Assembly (NCBI RefSeq): GCF_003318255.1
Contig: NZ_QOCF01000028.1
Coordinates: 372,001 to 436,000, forward strand
Direction: 5' to 3'
Origin: Ruegeria sp. A3M17
Lineage (GTDB): Bacteria; Pseudomonadota; Alphaproteobacteria; Rhodobacterales; Rhodobacteraceae
Length of the DNA: 64,000 nucleotides
A program made the translations under genes and the position numbers. Position 1 is the stretch's first letter; the number at the start of each line of letters is the position of its first letter. The notes under the pieces are model-generated. The model was given only the letters and a program-made list of their open reading frames with translations. It ran no database searches and was not told where the DNA came from. This document shows positions 35,640 to 45,002 of this stretch, piece after piece.

Positions 35640-37513
35640 ACCCTACGGACCTTCTGATCGCGACGAAGCTTAGCCAACAACAGCGTAAGCGCCGCGGGAG
35701 TAACCCCTTCAACGCGTCCCGCCTGTGCAATGTTCTCCGGCTTTGCATTTGAAAGCTTCTGCTTCATCTCGGAAGACAGCCCTTCCATCGCAAGATAATC
35801 GAAACCCCGTGGAATCTCATAAGATTCATCGCGCTTCATCGCCTCAACATCTTTTTGTTGCCGGGCAATGTAGTTTGCGTACAAAGCGTCCCGCTCTACT
35901 TGCAGACGGATCTCCTCCTCAACACTCTCAATCTCGGGCATCAGGGGAATAAGATCACCAAAGTGAACATCCGGGAACGCCAGAATGGCCATCCCGTCCC
36001 TGCGGTTTCCATCTTGATTGACGTTGATACCGGCTGCCCGAACCTCTTTTGGAGTAAAGGTTTTTTCTGTAAGCTGGGACTTTGCGGCGGACAGCTTCTC
36101 CATCTTACTGGTAAACACGCCGCTCCGCCCACTGCCAACACAGCCGATACCCAACCCAATTGGCGTAAGGCGCTGATCTGCGTTGTCCGCACGTAGTGAC
36201 AAACGGAATTCTGCGCGTGACGTGAACATGCGATAAGGTTCCACAACACCGCGTGTTGTCAGGTCGTCGATCATCACTCCGATATAGCTGTCAGCACGTG
36301 TAAAATGCAGCGGATCCCGGCCAAGCACCTTCAACGCCGCATTCAACCCCGCGACCAAACCTTGCGCAGCTGCTTCCTCATATCCTGTGGTTCCGTTTAT
36401 TTGCCCCGCTAGATATAGTCCTTCGACATCTGGTAGCGAGAGAGTCGATGTCAAAACACGCGGATCCACATAGTCATACTCAATCGCATAACCAGGTTGC
36501 AGGATCTCTGCCGCCTCAAGGCCTTTGATTGACCGCACATACTCAAGCTGTACGTCCTGAGGCAAAGAGGTCGAAATTCCATTCGGATAGATTGTGTGAT
36601 CATCGACGCCTTCCGGTTCCAGGAAAATCTGATGTGATTCCTTATCGGCAAAACGTACGATCTTATCCTCGATGGATGGGCAATACCTTGGGCCCACCCC
36701 ATCAATATGTCCGCCATACATCGCCGATCGTGACAAGTTTTTTTCAATGATTTCGTGCGTCCGCGCGTTTGTATGCGTGATTCCGCAGGAAATCTGTGGG
36801 GCAATCACCTTTGTTGACAGGAATGAAAACAAGGTCGGGTCATCATCCCCGTCTTGCTGTTCCAGATCACTCCAATCAATCGTCCGGCCATCCAGCCTTG
36901 GCGGTGTTCCTGTTTTCAAACGCCCCAGGGGTAGCTCGAAACTGTCGAGCCGTTCTGCCAATTTGACTGACGGGCGATCACCCATACGGCCGCCGGGCCG
37001 AGATACATCCCCAATATGAATGACACCGCGCAAGAAGGTTCCGGACGTCAAGATAACGGTTTTAGCCTTGATTTCTGAACCGTCGGCCAGTTTTACGCCG
37101 TTAACCTGATTCTCAGTCATCAGAAAATCGACAACTTCCCCGGTAACGACGAACAGATTTGGCTGTTTTTCCGTCTCTTTCTGCATGGCCGCTCGGTACA
37201 GCGCACGATCTGCTTGCGTTCTGGGGCCTTGAACAGCTGGTCCTTTACGTCGATTAAGCAAGCGGAATTGAATGCCGGCCTGATCGGCAACACGCCCCAT
37301 GACCCCGTCCAGGGCATCAATTTCACGGACCAAATGGCCTTTACCCAGCCCACCAATTGCCGGGTTACAGGACATGACGCCTATATCTGATGCGGATAAT
37401 GTGACCAGTGCCGTCTTGACGCCCATGCGCGCTGCCGCATGAGCTGCTTCTGTACCCGCATGGCCTGCGCCAATTACAATCACGTCGAAATCTGAATGTT
37501 TCACGTGAAACAC
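35636..37513 (-). CDS. mnmG: tRNA uridine-5-carboxymethylaminomethyl modification enzyme MnmG (GidA)
   Basis: This 625-residue FAD protein has the dinucleotide-binding [19 protein letters not shown], the [23 protein letters not shown] block and [16 protein letters not shown]. With MnmE it installs the 5-carboxymethylaminomethyl group on wobble U34 of several tRNAs. The start codon is GTG at 37513 and its first codons, encoding MFHVKH, are a parS site. It lies 3 bases after mnmE. Confidence 0.95.
   Translation of the reverse strand: MFHVKHSDFDVIVIGAGHAGTEAAHAAARMGVKTALVTLSASDIGVMSCNPAIGGLGKGHLVREIDALDGVMGRVADQAGIQFRLLNRRKGPAVQGPRTQADRALYRAAMQKETEKQPNLFVVTGEVVDFLMTENQVNGVKLADGSEIKAKTVILTSGTFLRGVIHIGDVSRPGGRMGDRPSVKLAERLDSFELPLGRLKTGTPPRLDGRTIDWSDLEQQDGDDDPTLFSFLSTKVIAPQISCGITHTNARTHEIIEKNLSRSAMYGGHIDGVGPRYCPSIEDKIVRFADKESHQIFLEPEGVDDHTIYPNGISTSLPQDVQLEYVRSIKGLEAAEILQPGYAIEYDYVDPRVLTSTLSLPDVEGLYLAGQINGTTGYEEAAAQGLVAGLNAALKVLGRDPLHFTRADSYIGVMIDDLTTRGVVEPYRMFTSRAEFRLSLRADNADQRLTPIGLGIGCVGSGRSGVFTSKMEKLSAAKSQLTEKTFTPKEVRAAGINVNQDGNRRDGMAILAFPDVHFGDLIPLMPEIESVEEEIRLQVERDALYANYIARQQKDVEAMKRDESYEIPRGFDYLAMEGLSSEMKQKLSNAKPENIAQAGRVEGVTPAALTLLLAKLRRDQKVRRV
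37497..37512. other. parS site across the start of mnmG
   Basis: Perfect canonical parS, TGTTTCACGTGAAACA, covering all of the GTG start codon except its first base plus the next codons, which read MFHVKH. It lies about 3.2 kb left of the putative oriC and 1.9 kb from the second copy. Confidence 0.92.
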
Positions 37514-37516
37514 TCC

Positions 37517-38803
37517 TTACTTACCCAGACAAAAACTCGAGAAGATCTCATCCAAAAGGTCTTCAACACCGATTCTGCCAACCAAGGTTTCTAGGGCACG
37601 GATTGCCGTGCGTAATTCTTCTGCTGCGATATCATACAGGTCTGGACCCGATTCCAGAACCGCCATCGCAGAACTCAGGGATTCCCGCGATTTGATCAAA
37701 GCAACCCGGTGCCTTTCCCGCGTCGCAATACCACTGCTTGTAGTTCGGGTACTAAGTACATCCGAAATCTGGGTAATGAGTTGATCTATACCCTGCCCGG
37801 TTTTTCCGGATATTCCACCTTCGGATTGATCTCGAAGATCAGATTTCGGCAAAACCTGTATATCGCCATTCATCATCTGAACACCCAGGTCCTTCGGGTC
37901 ATCTGTCAGGAACACACGCAGATCAGCTGAATCCGCCCGCTTTCTTGCCAGTTCAATTCCCAAGCTTTCTACGTGATCCTCGGTTTCCCGCAATCCTGCG
38001 GTGTCCAGCAGCGTGACCGGAAGTCCTGCAAGGTCCATTCGAACCTCGATCACATCGCGAGTAGTTCCAGCATATTCCGAAGTAATCGCCGCCTCTCGCC
38101 CTGCCAGAGCATTTAGCAAGGTTGATTTTCCGGCATTCGGAAGACCAACAATCGCAACTTCAAACCCTGTTCGAATGCGCTCTGCTATCTTTACGCCATC
38201 TGCTTCACGTTGCAGATCAGCCATTACGCCCGTCACAAGGGATTTAACCTCGGGTGTAACGTCTGTTGGGACGTCCTCATCCGCGAAATCAATGACAGCT
38301 TCCAGCAAGGATGCAGCGCGGATCAGATCGCGTCGCCACCGTTCCGCCAAAACACCCAAATCACCAGCCAGAATAGTCTGTGCTTGTTTGCGCTGCGCCT
38401 CAGTTTCCGCATCAATCAGATCAGCAAGACCTTCGACCTGTGTCAGGTCCATCTTACCGTTTTCCAGCGCCCTGCGTGTGAACTCTCCGGGTTCGGCCAG
38501 TCGTAGCCCGTCCATATCGGACAGACACCGCATCACTGCGTTCACCGAAGCGGTGCTGCCATGAATCTGCAGTTCAGCCACGTCTTCGCCGGTAAAACTG
38601 GCCGGGGCTTGAAAGGTCAGAATCAGCCCGTCATCTAACCGTGCGCCATCGGCGGCGTACAGCGACTGGACCCGCATGCCACGAGGCGGCAGCGGGCTTC
38701 CGGTTAAGCTGGCAGCTGCGGAATGCGAGTGCGGTCCCGAGAGGCGGATGACCGCCACCCCGGCTTTGCCCTGCGCGCTGGCCAAGGCGAATATCGTATC
38801 CAT
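37517..38803 (-). CDS. mnmE: tRNA modification GTPase MnmE (TrmE)
   Basis: This 428-residue GTPase has an N-terminal tetrahydrofolate-binding domain (about 1-115), a helical domain and an inserted G domain with [22 protein letters not shown] and DTAGLRE. It ends in FCLGK, the C-terminal CxGK motif needed for the modification reaction. It works with MnmG on tRNA wobble uridines. It starts 30 bases after rho on the same strand. Confidence 0.95.
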   Translation of the reverse strand: MDTIFALASAQGKAGVAVIRLSGPHSHSAAASLTGSPLPPRGMRVQSLYAADGARLDDGLILTFQAPASFTGEDVAELQIHGSTASVNAVMRCLSDMDGLRLAEPGEFTRRALENGKMDLTQVEGLADLIDAETEAQRKQAQTILAGDLGVLAERWRRDLIRAASLLEAVIDFADEDVPTDVTPEVKSLVTGVMADLQREADGVKIAERIRTGFEVAIVGLPNAGKSTLLNALAGREAAITSEYAGTTRDVIEVRMDLAGLPVTLLDTAGLRETEDHVESLGIELARKRADSADLRVFLTDDPKDLGVQMMNGDIQVLPKSDLRDQSEGGISGKTGQGIDQLITQISDVLSTRTTSSGIATRERHRVALIKSRESLSSAMAVLESGPDLYDIAAEELRTAIRALETLVGRIGVEDLLDEIFSSFCLGK

Positions 38804-38833
38804 TCGAAGGCCTCGCGTCGCTTAAGACCGGTG

Positions 38834-40105
38834 TCAGGTGTTCATCGAATCGAAGAACTCACCGTTCGTCTTGGTCTGTTTCAACTTGGACAACAGGAAC
38901 TCGACCGCGTCGGTCGTGCCCATCGGGTTGAGGATACGACGCAAGACGAATGTCTTAGCCAGATCTCCCTTATCGACCAAAAGTTCCTCTTTCCGGGTGC
39001 CGGACTTGAGGATGTCGATGGCCGGGAACACGCGCTTATCTGCGATCTTGCGATCCAAAACGATTTCCGAGTTACCGGTTCCTTTGAATTCTTCGAAGAT
39101 AACTTCGTCCATCCGACTGCCGGTGTCGATCAGCGCGGTGGCAATGATGGTCAGCGACCCGCCTTCTTCGATATTCCGCGCGGCACCAAAGAACCGCTTG
39201 GGACGCTGCAGAGCATTTGCGTCCACACCACCGGTCAGAACTTTACCGGACGATGGCACCACAGTGTTGAAGGCCCTACCAAGTCTTGTGATCGAATCGA
39301 GAAGAATAACAACATCTCGTTTATGCTCGACCAAACGCTTGGCTTTTTCGATCACCATCTCAGACACGGCCACGTGGCGCGTTGCGGGTTCGTCGAAGGT
39401 TGAAGACACAACTTCACCCTTCACCGAACGCTGCATATCGGTCACCTCTTCGGGGCGTTCGTCGATCAGCAGGACGATCAGATAGCACTCTGGGTGGTTC
39501 TGTTCGATCGAATGCGCGATGTTCTGCAGGATCACCGTTTTGCCGGTCCGCGGCGGCGCCACAATCAGCGATCGCTGGCCTTTACCGATGGGGGCCACCA
39601 GATCGATCACACGGGCCGACTTGTCCTTGATGGTGGGATCCTCGATCTCCATCTTCAGGCGTTCATCGGGATAGAGCGGCGTCAGGTTGTCAAACGCGAT
39701 CTTGTGTCTGGCTTTTTCCGGTTCTTCAAAGTTGATCTTGGTGACCTTGATCAGCGCAAAGTAACGCTCATTGTCATCAGGCGCTTTGATATCCCCTTCG
39801 ACCGTATCGCCGGTGCGCAAGGAATGCTGTCGGATCATGTCGGGTGAGACATAGATATCATCCGGACCTGGTAAATAGTTCGCCTCGGGCGAGCGCAGAA
39901 AGCCGAAGCCGTCTTGCAGCACTTCCAGCACGCCGTCGCCGCCAACGGTCCAGCCTTCATCCGCGCGTTCGCGCAGAATCTGGAACATCATCTCGCCTTT
40001 TCGCATGGTCGAGGCGTTTTCGATCTCCAACTCTTCGGCCATCGCCAGAAGGTCTTTGGGGCTTTTGGCCTTCAGGTCGGCCAGATTCAGGGATTCAGTG
40101 GACAT
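38834..40105 (-). CDS. rho: Transcription termination factor Rho
   Basis: This 423-residue Rho has the N-terminal helical module ([19 protein letters not shown]), the RNA-binding cold-shock-like domain with [15 protein letters not shown], and the ATPase core with Walker [13 protein letters not shown] and [11 protein letters not shown]. The hexamer unwinds RNA-DNA to end transcription. ATG 40105 ([11 protein letters not shown]) is the natural start; the in-frame ATG at 40129 would add 8 residues. The 122-base gap upstream separates it from hemJ. Confidence 0.96.
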   Translation of the reverse strand: MSTESLNLADLKAKSPKDLLAMAEELEIENASTMRKGEMMFQILRERADEGWTVGGDGVLEVLQDGFGFLRSPEANYLPGPDDIYVSPDMIRQHSLRTGDTVEGDIKAPDDNERYFALIKVTKINFEEPEKARHKIAFDNLTPLYPDERLKMEIEDPTIKDKSARVIDLVAPIGKGQRSLIVAPPRTGKTVILQNIAHSIEQNHPECYLIVLLIDERPEEVTDMQRSVKGEVVSSTFDEPATRHVAVSEMVIEKAKRLVEHKRDVVILLDSITRLGRAFNTVVPSSGKVLTGGVDANALQRPKRFFGAARNIEEGGSLTIIATALIDTGSRMDEVIFEEFKGTGNSEIVLDRKIADKRVFPAIDILKSGTRKEELLVDKGDLAKTFVLRRILNPMGTTDAVEFLLSKLKQTKTNGEFFDSMNT

Positions 40106-40227
40106 GATATATACCTTCGCCGCTGACATTGCGGCACGAAGTGGAATTTCAGTACGGAAGATACGCCGCCCGGACGGGCGTGTTAATCCCTACATAAGCG
40201 CGCGGATCGTCGGAGTCAAACAGGCCC

Positions 40228-40677
40228 TCAGAACTTCACAACGACCGCCAGGACGATGACAACCATCAGAACGGTCGGAACCTCGTTCATCATGCGAAAC
40301 TGCCGCCCAGTGAGCTTATTTCGGCCTTCCAGGAAATCCTTGCGCCGAGCCATCAGCCAATGATGGAACCAGGTCATACCAATCACGGCAGCACCCTTGA
40401 TCCAGGGCCAGGACCAATCCCACCCGACAATGCCGGGCGTGAACACCATGATCAGCCCGCAGAGCCACGCCACATACATCGCAGGGCGCATGATCACACG
40501 CAGCAGCTTCTCTTCCATCTCAAAGAAGATGGTTTCTGCGCCTTCGACCTTTTGGGCTTTCTCGACGTGATAGACGTACAGTCTGGGCAAATAGAACAAA
40601 CCTGCCATCCATGAGATCACAGCCATGATGTGCAATGACTTCACCCACGGGTAAATCGTGAAAAGAAGATCGGTCAT
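40228..40677 (-). CDS. hemJ: Protoporphyrinogen IX oxidase HemJ
   Basis: This 149-residue integral membrane protein has about four membrane helices and the conserved start WVKSLHIMAVISWMAGLFYLPRLYVYH, with histidines proposed to bind heme. HemJ oxidises protoporphyrinogen IX in bacteria that lack HemY and HemG. It is the last leftward gene before the putative origin, with its start at 40677. Confidence 0.88.
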   Translation of the reverse strand: MTDLLFTIYPWVKSLHIMAVISWMAGLFYLPRLYVYHVEKAQKVEGAETIFFEMEEKLLRVIMRPAMYVAWLCGLIMVFTPGIVGWDWSWPWIKGAAVIGMTWFHHWLMARRKDFLEGRNKLTGRQFRMMNEVPTVLMVVIVLAVVVKF

Positions 40678-41080
40678 TCTGGCTCCGGACGTTGGTTGGA
40701 ACCCTCCCTAATAAAAAAATAGGAAAAGAAAAAGGATGATGGTTTTGTAGGGTGAGCAAATTCCGTGGATTACTTTTTTACGCAAGTGTTTTCCCCAGGT
40801 GGATAGAATTGCGCCGTGATTGGGTGATTCTGTTGATTTCAGTTTTTATGTTTTAATTTCAATATATTAGTTCGACTTCATTCAAGCTTGGCTGGGGAAA
40901 ACTCGTTGAGTAAGACCGGAAATCCCAGTTTTCCCGCGCAGTAAAGTTATCCTTGTCCCAAAAGGACGGTCTTCGAACGACTCATGGAAGTTTCAGGCGA
41001 AATTCCCGGGGTTGCGTGTCAACCGGAAAACCATACAAACCATCCTAGAACGCTCAACGATTTGCTCAGGGGTTTTCCAC
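40678..41080. other. Putative chromosomal origin of replication (oriC)
   Basis: This 403-base gene-free gap lies between divergent hemJ and maf and is clearly richer in A and T than its surroundings, above all at 40709-40735 and 40838-40880. DnaA-box-like sequences: 41073-41081 TTTTCCACA (fits TTWTNCACA), 40789-40797 TTTTCCCCA and its inverted copy 40893-40901 (one mismatch each), plus weaker ones at 40764-40772 and 40798-40806. GTTTTCCCCAG (40788-40798) and its exact inverse (40892-40902) form an 11-base inverted pair. All flanking genes point away from the gap, and parAB with parS lie nearby. The call is inference from context; no skew was computed. Confidence 0.55.
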
Positions 41081-41081
41081 A
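41073..41081 (+). other. DnaA-box-like 9-mer at the maf start
   Basis: TTTTCCACA fits the relaxed DnaA consensus TTWTNCACA exactly. Its last base is the A of the maf ATG at 41081. It is the best single match in the putative origin. Confidence 0.5.
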
Positions 41082-41680
41082 TGTCTGTCCCCATCATCCT
41101 TGCCTCGGGGTCATCTATCCGCGCGCAGCTTTTGCGCAATGCGGGCGTGCCGTTCACGGTGGAAACCGCGCGCGTGGACGAGGATACTGCCAAACGCGCC
41201 TTGTTGGCCGAAGATGCCCCCCCTCGGGATATCGCAGGCACTTTGGCCGAAATGAAGGCCCGCAAGGTTAGCGACAAGAACCCAGGCGCGATGGTTCTGG
41301 GCTGTGATCAGGTGCTGGACTTCGATGACCAGCTTTTGTCGAAACCAGAAACGCCCCAAGACGCGCTGGCGCAGTTGAAGGCAATGCGGGGCAAGCGACA
41401 TATGCTGTTGTCTGCGGCCGTGATCTATCAGAATGGAGAGCCGATCTGGCGCCATGTTGGTCAAGTGCGTCTGCGCATGCGGATGAGTTCGGATGCCTAT
41501 CTACGCGACTACATAGACCGCAACTGGGACAGTATTCGCCATGCGGTTGGGGCCTATAAGCTTGAGGAAGAAGGTGTGCGCCTTTTTGCGACCATTGACG
41601 GCGACTATTTTAATGTTTTGGGTATGCCCCTGTTGGAGTTGCTGAATTTTCTGGCTGTGAAAGGGATGATTGATCAATGA
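41081..41680 (+). CDS. maf: Maf-family nucleoside triphosphate pyrophosphatase
   Basis: This 199-residue protein starts IILASGSSIRAQLLRNAGVPF, the Maf signature, and continues with the MVLGCDQVL block, the family's catalytic aspartate region. Maf enzymes hydrolyse dTTP/UTP or modified nucleotides to monophosphates and have been linked to septum control. ATG 41081 is chosen; the in-frame ATG 41012 lies in the putative origin. It overlaps aroE by 4 bases. Confidence 0.9.
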   Translation: MSVPIILASGSSIRAQLLRNAGVPFTVETARVDEDTAKRALLAEDAPPRDIAGTLAEMKARKVSDKNPGAMVLGCDQVLDFDDQLLSKPETPQDALAQLKAMRGKRHMLLSAAVIYQNGEPIWRHVGQVRLRMRMSSDAYLRDYIDRNWDSIRHAVGAYKLEEEGVRLFATIDGDYFNVLGMPLLELLNFLAVKGMIDQ

Positions 41681-42510
41681 CGGATAACCAAATTCCTTTG
41701 GCCGGTGTAATTGGGCATCCGATTGGACATTCAAAATCCCCTAAACTGCATGGATATTGGCTAAAGACCTATGGGCTGGCCGGGCACTATATCCCTATGG
41801 ACGTCGCACCCGAGGATTTGGAAAGTGTTCTGCGGACCCTGCCCAAAGCCGGGTATGTCGGCGCAAATGTAACCGTCCCCCATAAAGAAGCCGCCTTGCA
41901 GATTGCGGATCACGTGTCAGATCGGGCGGCAAAGATTGGTGCGGCGAATACACTTGTCTTCCAGCCTGATGGCTCGATCCACGCAGATAATACCGACGGC
42001 TATGGGTTTATGGAAAACCTGCTTACAGGGGCGCCCGACTGGAACCCACAGGACGGGCCAGCCGTGGTTTTCGGCGCGGGCGGTGCTGCGCGCGCCGTTT
42101 TGCAGGCCCTGTTAGATGCCGGAGTGCCCGAGATTATGCTGACCAACCGCACGCGTGCCCGGGCCGACCAATTGAAAGAGGAATTTGGGCCGCGCATAAC
42201 CGTGGTCGATTGGGTCAAGGCCGGCAATGTGATCGAGAATGCGGAACTGGTGGTGAACACCACATCGCTGGGTATGCAGGGACAGCCCGAATTGCGGGTG
42301 CCGTTGGATGGGTTGCAGCCGGGCGCTGTGGTTACCGACCTTGTCTACGCCCCCCTGAAAACCAAGCTTCTGCAAGCGGCCGAAGAGGCTGGATGCACAA
42401 CAGTCGATGGTCTGGGCATGTTGCTGCATCAGGCGGTTCCGGGCTTTGAACGTTGGTTTGGCAAACGGCCCGAGGTAACGGATGAGTTGCGCGCTACGGT
42501 GCTGGGATGA
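41677..42510 (+). CDS. aroE: Shikimate dehydrogenase
   Basis: This 277-residue NADPH-dependent dehydrogenase has VIGHPIGHSKSPKLH at the N-terminus (substrate loop), NVTVPHKEAAL with the catalytic lysine, ADNTDGYGFM, and the nucleotide fold with FGAGGAARAVL and NRTRARA. It reduces 3-dehydroshikimate to shikimate in aromatic amino-acid synthesis. It overlaps maf and coaE by 4 bases each, so the four genes maf-aroE-coaE-dnaQ form one operon. Confidence 0.95.
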   Translation: MTDNQIPLAGVIGHPIGHSKSPKLHGYWLKTYGLAGHYIPMDVAPEDLESVLRTLPKAGYVGANVTVPHKEAALQIADHVSDRAAKIGAANTLVFQPDGSIHADNTDGYGFMENLLTGAPDWNPQDGPAVVFGAGGAARAVLQALLDAGVPEIMLTNRTRARADQLKEEFGPRITVVDWVKAGNVIENAELVVNTTSLGMQGQPELRVPLDGLQPGAVVTDLVYAPLKTKLLQAAEEAGCTTVDGLGMLLHQAVPGFERWFGKRPEVTDELRATVLG

Positions 42511-43100
42511 GCTTTGCTCTTGGCCTGACTGGCTCGATCGGAATGGGCAAAAGCACTACGGCGCAGATGTTCGTGGATGAAGGCTGTGCGCTGTGGGATG
42601 CGGATGCGGCTGTGCATCGGCTGTATTCAGCGGGCGGCGCTGCGGTAGAACCGATGCGTGCTGTGTTTCCTGAGGCAATTGTTGATGGCGCGGTCAGTCG
42701 GGATGCCTTGAAACAAGCCATATCCTTGGATCCGGCGGCATTGAAAGTGATCGAAAGCATCGTGCACCCATTGGTGGCCGCCGACCGGGACGATTTTCGA
42801 GAGAGCGCCACGGCGGACATTCTGGTTTTCGACATCCCTTTGTTGTTTGAAACAGGCGGCAATGCTGCGATGGATGCGGTTGCTTGTGTTCAGGTCCCGG
42901 CGGACGCGCAAAAGCGACGTGTGATGGAGCGCGGAACGATGACTGAGGCGCAGTTCGAACAAATACGCGCCAAGCAGATGCCCAATGACGAAAAATGCGC
43001 GCGGTCGGACTTTGTGATCGTGACGGACACACTGGACCACGCCCGCGCACAGGTGCAGGATGTGGTCAGACAGATACGGGCGGGGATGGCTAATGCGTGA
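42507..43100 (+). CDS. coaE: Dephospho-CoA kinase
   Basis: This 197-residue P-loop kinase has LTGSIGMGKSTTAQMF at the start, then DADAAVHRLY, VFDIPLLFETG and the C-terminal LID residues. It phosphorylates dephospho-CoA in the last step of CoA synthesis. It overlaps aroE by 4 bases and dnaQ by 8. Confidence 0.95.
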   Translation: MSFALGLTGSIGMGKSTTAQMFVDEGCALWDADAAVHRLYSAGGAAVEPMRAVFPEAIVDGAVSRDALKQAISLDPAALKVIESIVHPLVAADRDDFRESATADILVFDIPLLFETGGNAAMDAVACVQVPADAQKRRVMERGTMTEAQFEQIRAKQMPNDEKCARSDFVIVTDTLDHARAQVQDVVRQIRAGMANA

Positions 43101-43815
43101 GATTGTACTCGATACGGAAACCACGGGGTTTGATCCTGAAAGCGGCGACCGGATCGTGGAAATCGGTGCGGTCGAACTGTGGAACCATATGGCCACGGGT
43201 GAGACGTATCACGTTTACATCAACCCCGAGCGTTCGATGCCCGAAGAGGCATTTGGCGTGCACGGTATCGGTCCCGACCTGCTGGACACTCCGCGCCCCC
43301 CGGAAAAGGGCGAGGTCACGCTGAAAGACAAGCCGGTTTTTGCCAAGGTTGGTCAGGGCTTCCTTGATTTCATTCGGGATTCCAAACTGGTAATCCACAA
43401 CGCATCATTTGATATGAAGTTCCTGAATGCGGAACTCAGATGGATGGGGTTGCCGCAGCTGCCGATGGATCAGGCGCTGGACACATTGGCGATTGCGCGC
43501 AAACGGTTTCCGGGCTCGCCCGCGTCATTGGATGCGTTGTGTCGACGTTTCAACATCGACAATACGAACCGCGTGTTGCACGGGGCGCTGCTCGACTCGG
43601 AAATTCTGGCCGAGGTTTATCTGGAACTGATTGGCGGGCGACAGCCGGACTTTGGCCTGTCTACCAGCGCGGCATCTGCCGGTGGCGGAGGGGACGATTG
43701 GCGGCCAACAGCGCGCCCGACGCCGCTGGCGTCGAAAATCACCGCGGAAGAACGCGCGGCACATGAGACATTTGTTGAGAAGCTGGGCGAAAACGCCCTG
43801 TGGACCCGCGCCTGA
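43093..43815 (+). CDS. dnaQ: DNA polymerase III epsilon subunit (3'-5' exonuclease)
   Basis: This 240-residue proofreading exonuclease of the DEDDh family has LDTETTGFDPESGDRIVEIGA (Exo I), VIHNASFDMKFLN (Exo II) and RVLHGALLDSEILAEVY (Exo III with the catalytic His and Asp). ATG 43093 lies inside the coaE end. The C-terminal about 50 residues are the segment that contacts the alpha subunit. It ends 27 bases before the convergent secB stop. Confidence 0.94.
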   Translation: MREIVLDTETTGFDPESGDRIVEIGAVELWNHMATGETYHVYINPERSMPEEAFGVHGIGPDLLDTPRPPEKGEVTLKDKPVFAKVGQGFLDFIRDSKLVIHNASFDMKFLNAELRWMGLPQLPMDQALDTLAIARKRFPGSPASLDALCRRFNIDNTNRVLHGALLDSEILAEVYLELIGGRQPDFGLSTSAASAGGGGDDWRPTARPTPLASKITAEERAAHETFVEKLGENALWTRA

Positions 43816-43842
43816 GCCCCTGCCCGGCGCGGGCCGTACCGA

Positions 43843-44340
43843 TTAGGCTTCGGTTTTTTCGGTTTCGGCCTGACGGCGCATCAGCTCGTTGCGGTACAGC
43901 GCAACAAAGTCGATATTGTCCAGGTTGACCGGTGGGAAACCACCGTCACGGGTGATGTCGCTGACAATGCGGCGCAGGAACGGGAACAGCATGCGCGGGC
44001 ATTCGATCATCAGGAACGGGTGCAACTGGTCTTCTGCCACGCCTTCGATGTGGAACAGACCGCAATAATCCAGCTCGCACAGAAACAGAACGTCTTCCAT
44101 GCCTTTGGCTTTGGAAGTCAGGTTCAGTTTGACGGCAACTTCGTACTGATGCTCGGTCGGGCGCTTTTTGGCGTCCAGGTTCACCTGAACGGCAATCTCG
44201 GGCTGAACGTCGCCAGACACGCCTTTTTGCGCCATCACGTTTTCAAAAGACATATCGCGAATGAATTGACCCAGAACGCGCATCTGGATCTGAGGGGCGG
44301 TCTGTGCCGCGGTGTTTTCTGCAGGGCTTTCGTCAGCCAT
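43843..44340 (-). CDS. secB: SecB protein-export chaperone
   Basis: This 165-residue SecB has the MRVLGQFIRDMSFENV start of the core, CELDYCGLFHIEGV and the CPRMLFPFLRRIVSDITRDGGFPP block. Tetramers keep preproteins unfolded and deliver them to SecA. The start is ATG 44340 (MADESPAE); the frame is open to 44379 but ends in non-family sequence. It is followed upstream on the same strand by fxsA, 54 bases away. Confidence 0.94.
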   Translation of the reverse strand: MADESPAENTAAQTAPQIQMRVLGQFIRDMSFENVMAQKGVSGDVQPEIAVQVNLDAKKRPTEHQYEVAVKLNLTSKAKGMEDVLFLCELDYCGLFHIEGVAEDQLHPFLMIECPRMLFPFLRRIVSDITRDGGFPPVNLDNIDFVALYRNELMRRQAETEKTEA

Positions 44341-44394
44341 GGATCTACTCCGAAAATGAAATTTGCCACTGCTTAGCAAGTTGGGCGCGGCACC

Positions 44395-44895
44395 TCAATG
44401 CTGGGGTGGACCTTCGACCCATTTGGATGGCTTTGAGGGGTTCTGACGCGAGCGAACTTCGGTAAAATCTCCGTCGATCACGTCATCCTGATCAGACGGG
44501 GTGGGACCAGTGCGGAACTGCGCGCCGGTGCCCATCTGGAAATGCGTGATGGTCGCCTTGGATTTCAGGTATTTGAATACGGCCACCCGAATACCCGGAA
44601 CAAGCAGTGCAAAGCCAACGGCATCGGTAAAAAACCCCGGCGTCAGCAGCAAAACACCAGACAGCAGGATCATGGCACCATGGGCCAATGGCTCCGTCGG
44701 ATCATCAAGTTCAGAAAAGGATCGCTGCAAATTGACCAGTGCCATGCGACCTTGTGTCCTGACCATGATGGTGCCGATTACGGCTGTCAGGACTACAATC
44801 GCCAGCGTCGGCCACAGTCCGATCAGGCCGCCGACCTGTATGAACAGGGCGATCTCGATGATGGGCACCAACAAAAATGCCAAGAACAAGTACAT
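44395..44895 (-). CDS. fxsA: FxsA-family membrane protein
   Basis: This 166-residue protein begins MYLFLAFLLVPIIEIALFI and has the later LLLTPGFFTDAVGFALLVPG signature of FxsA. It has four membrane segments (about 3-20, 26-46, 73-92 and 95-115) and a hydrophilic tail. FxsA of E. coli relieves phage T7 exclusion by F plasmids when overproduced; its normal role is unclear. The gene is divergent from the Tim44-like gene. Confidence 0.85.
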   Translation of the reverse strand: MYLFLAFLLVPIIEIALFIQVGGLIGLWPTLAIVVLTAVIGTIMVRTQGRMALVNLQRSFSELDDPTEPLAHGAMILLSGVLLLTPGFFTDAVGFALLVPGIRVAVFKYLKSKATITHFQMGTGAQFRTGPTPSDQDDVIDGDFTEVRSRQNPSKPSKWVEGPPQH

Positions 44896-45002
44896 CTGCG
44901 TTATCCTTTCCCTTAGGCCGGGCTGTGGACTTGCCACGATCTGTCACCTACATAGTGGCATGAGGCCGCGTATACAAAGTCGCGGTCTGAAAAGAGGATG
45001 AA

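Noticed and set aside
40946-40954. TTATCC-containing 9-mer (TTATCCTTG) in the putative origin
   Set aside because: Mismatches in the essential 3' part of the DnaA box, so it was not counted as a box.
43822-43834. GCCCG-GCG-CGGGC hairpin between dnaQ and secB ends
   Set aside because: Stem of 5 bp with a 3-base loop and no T-run on either strand; too weak to call a terminator.
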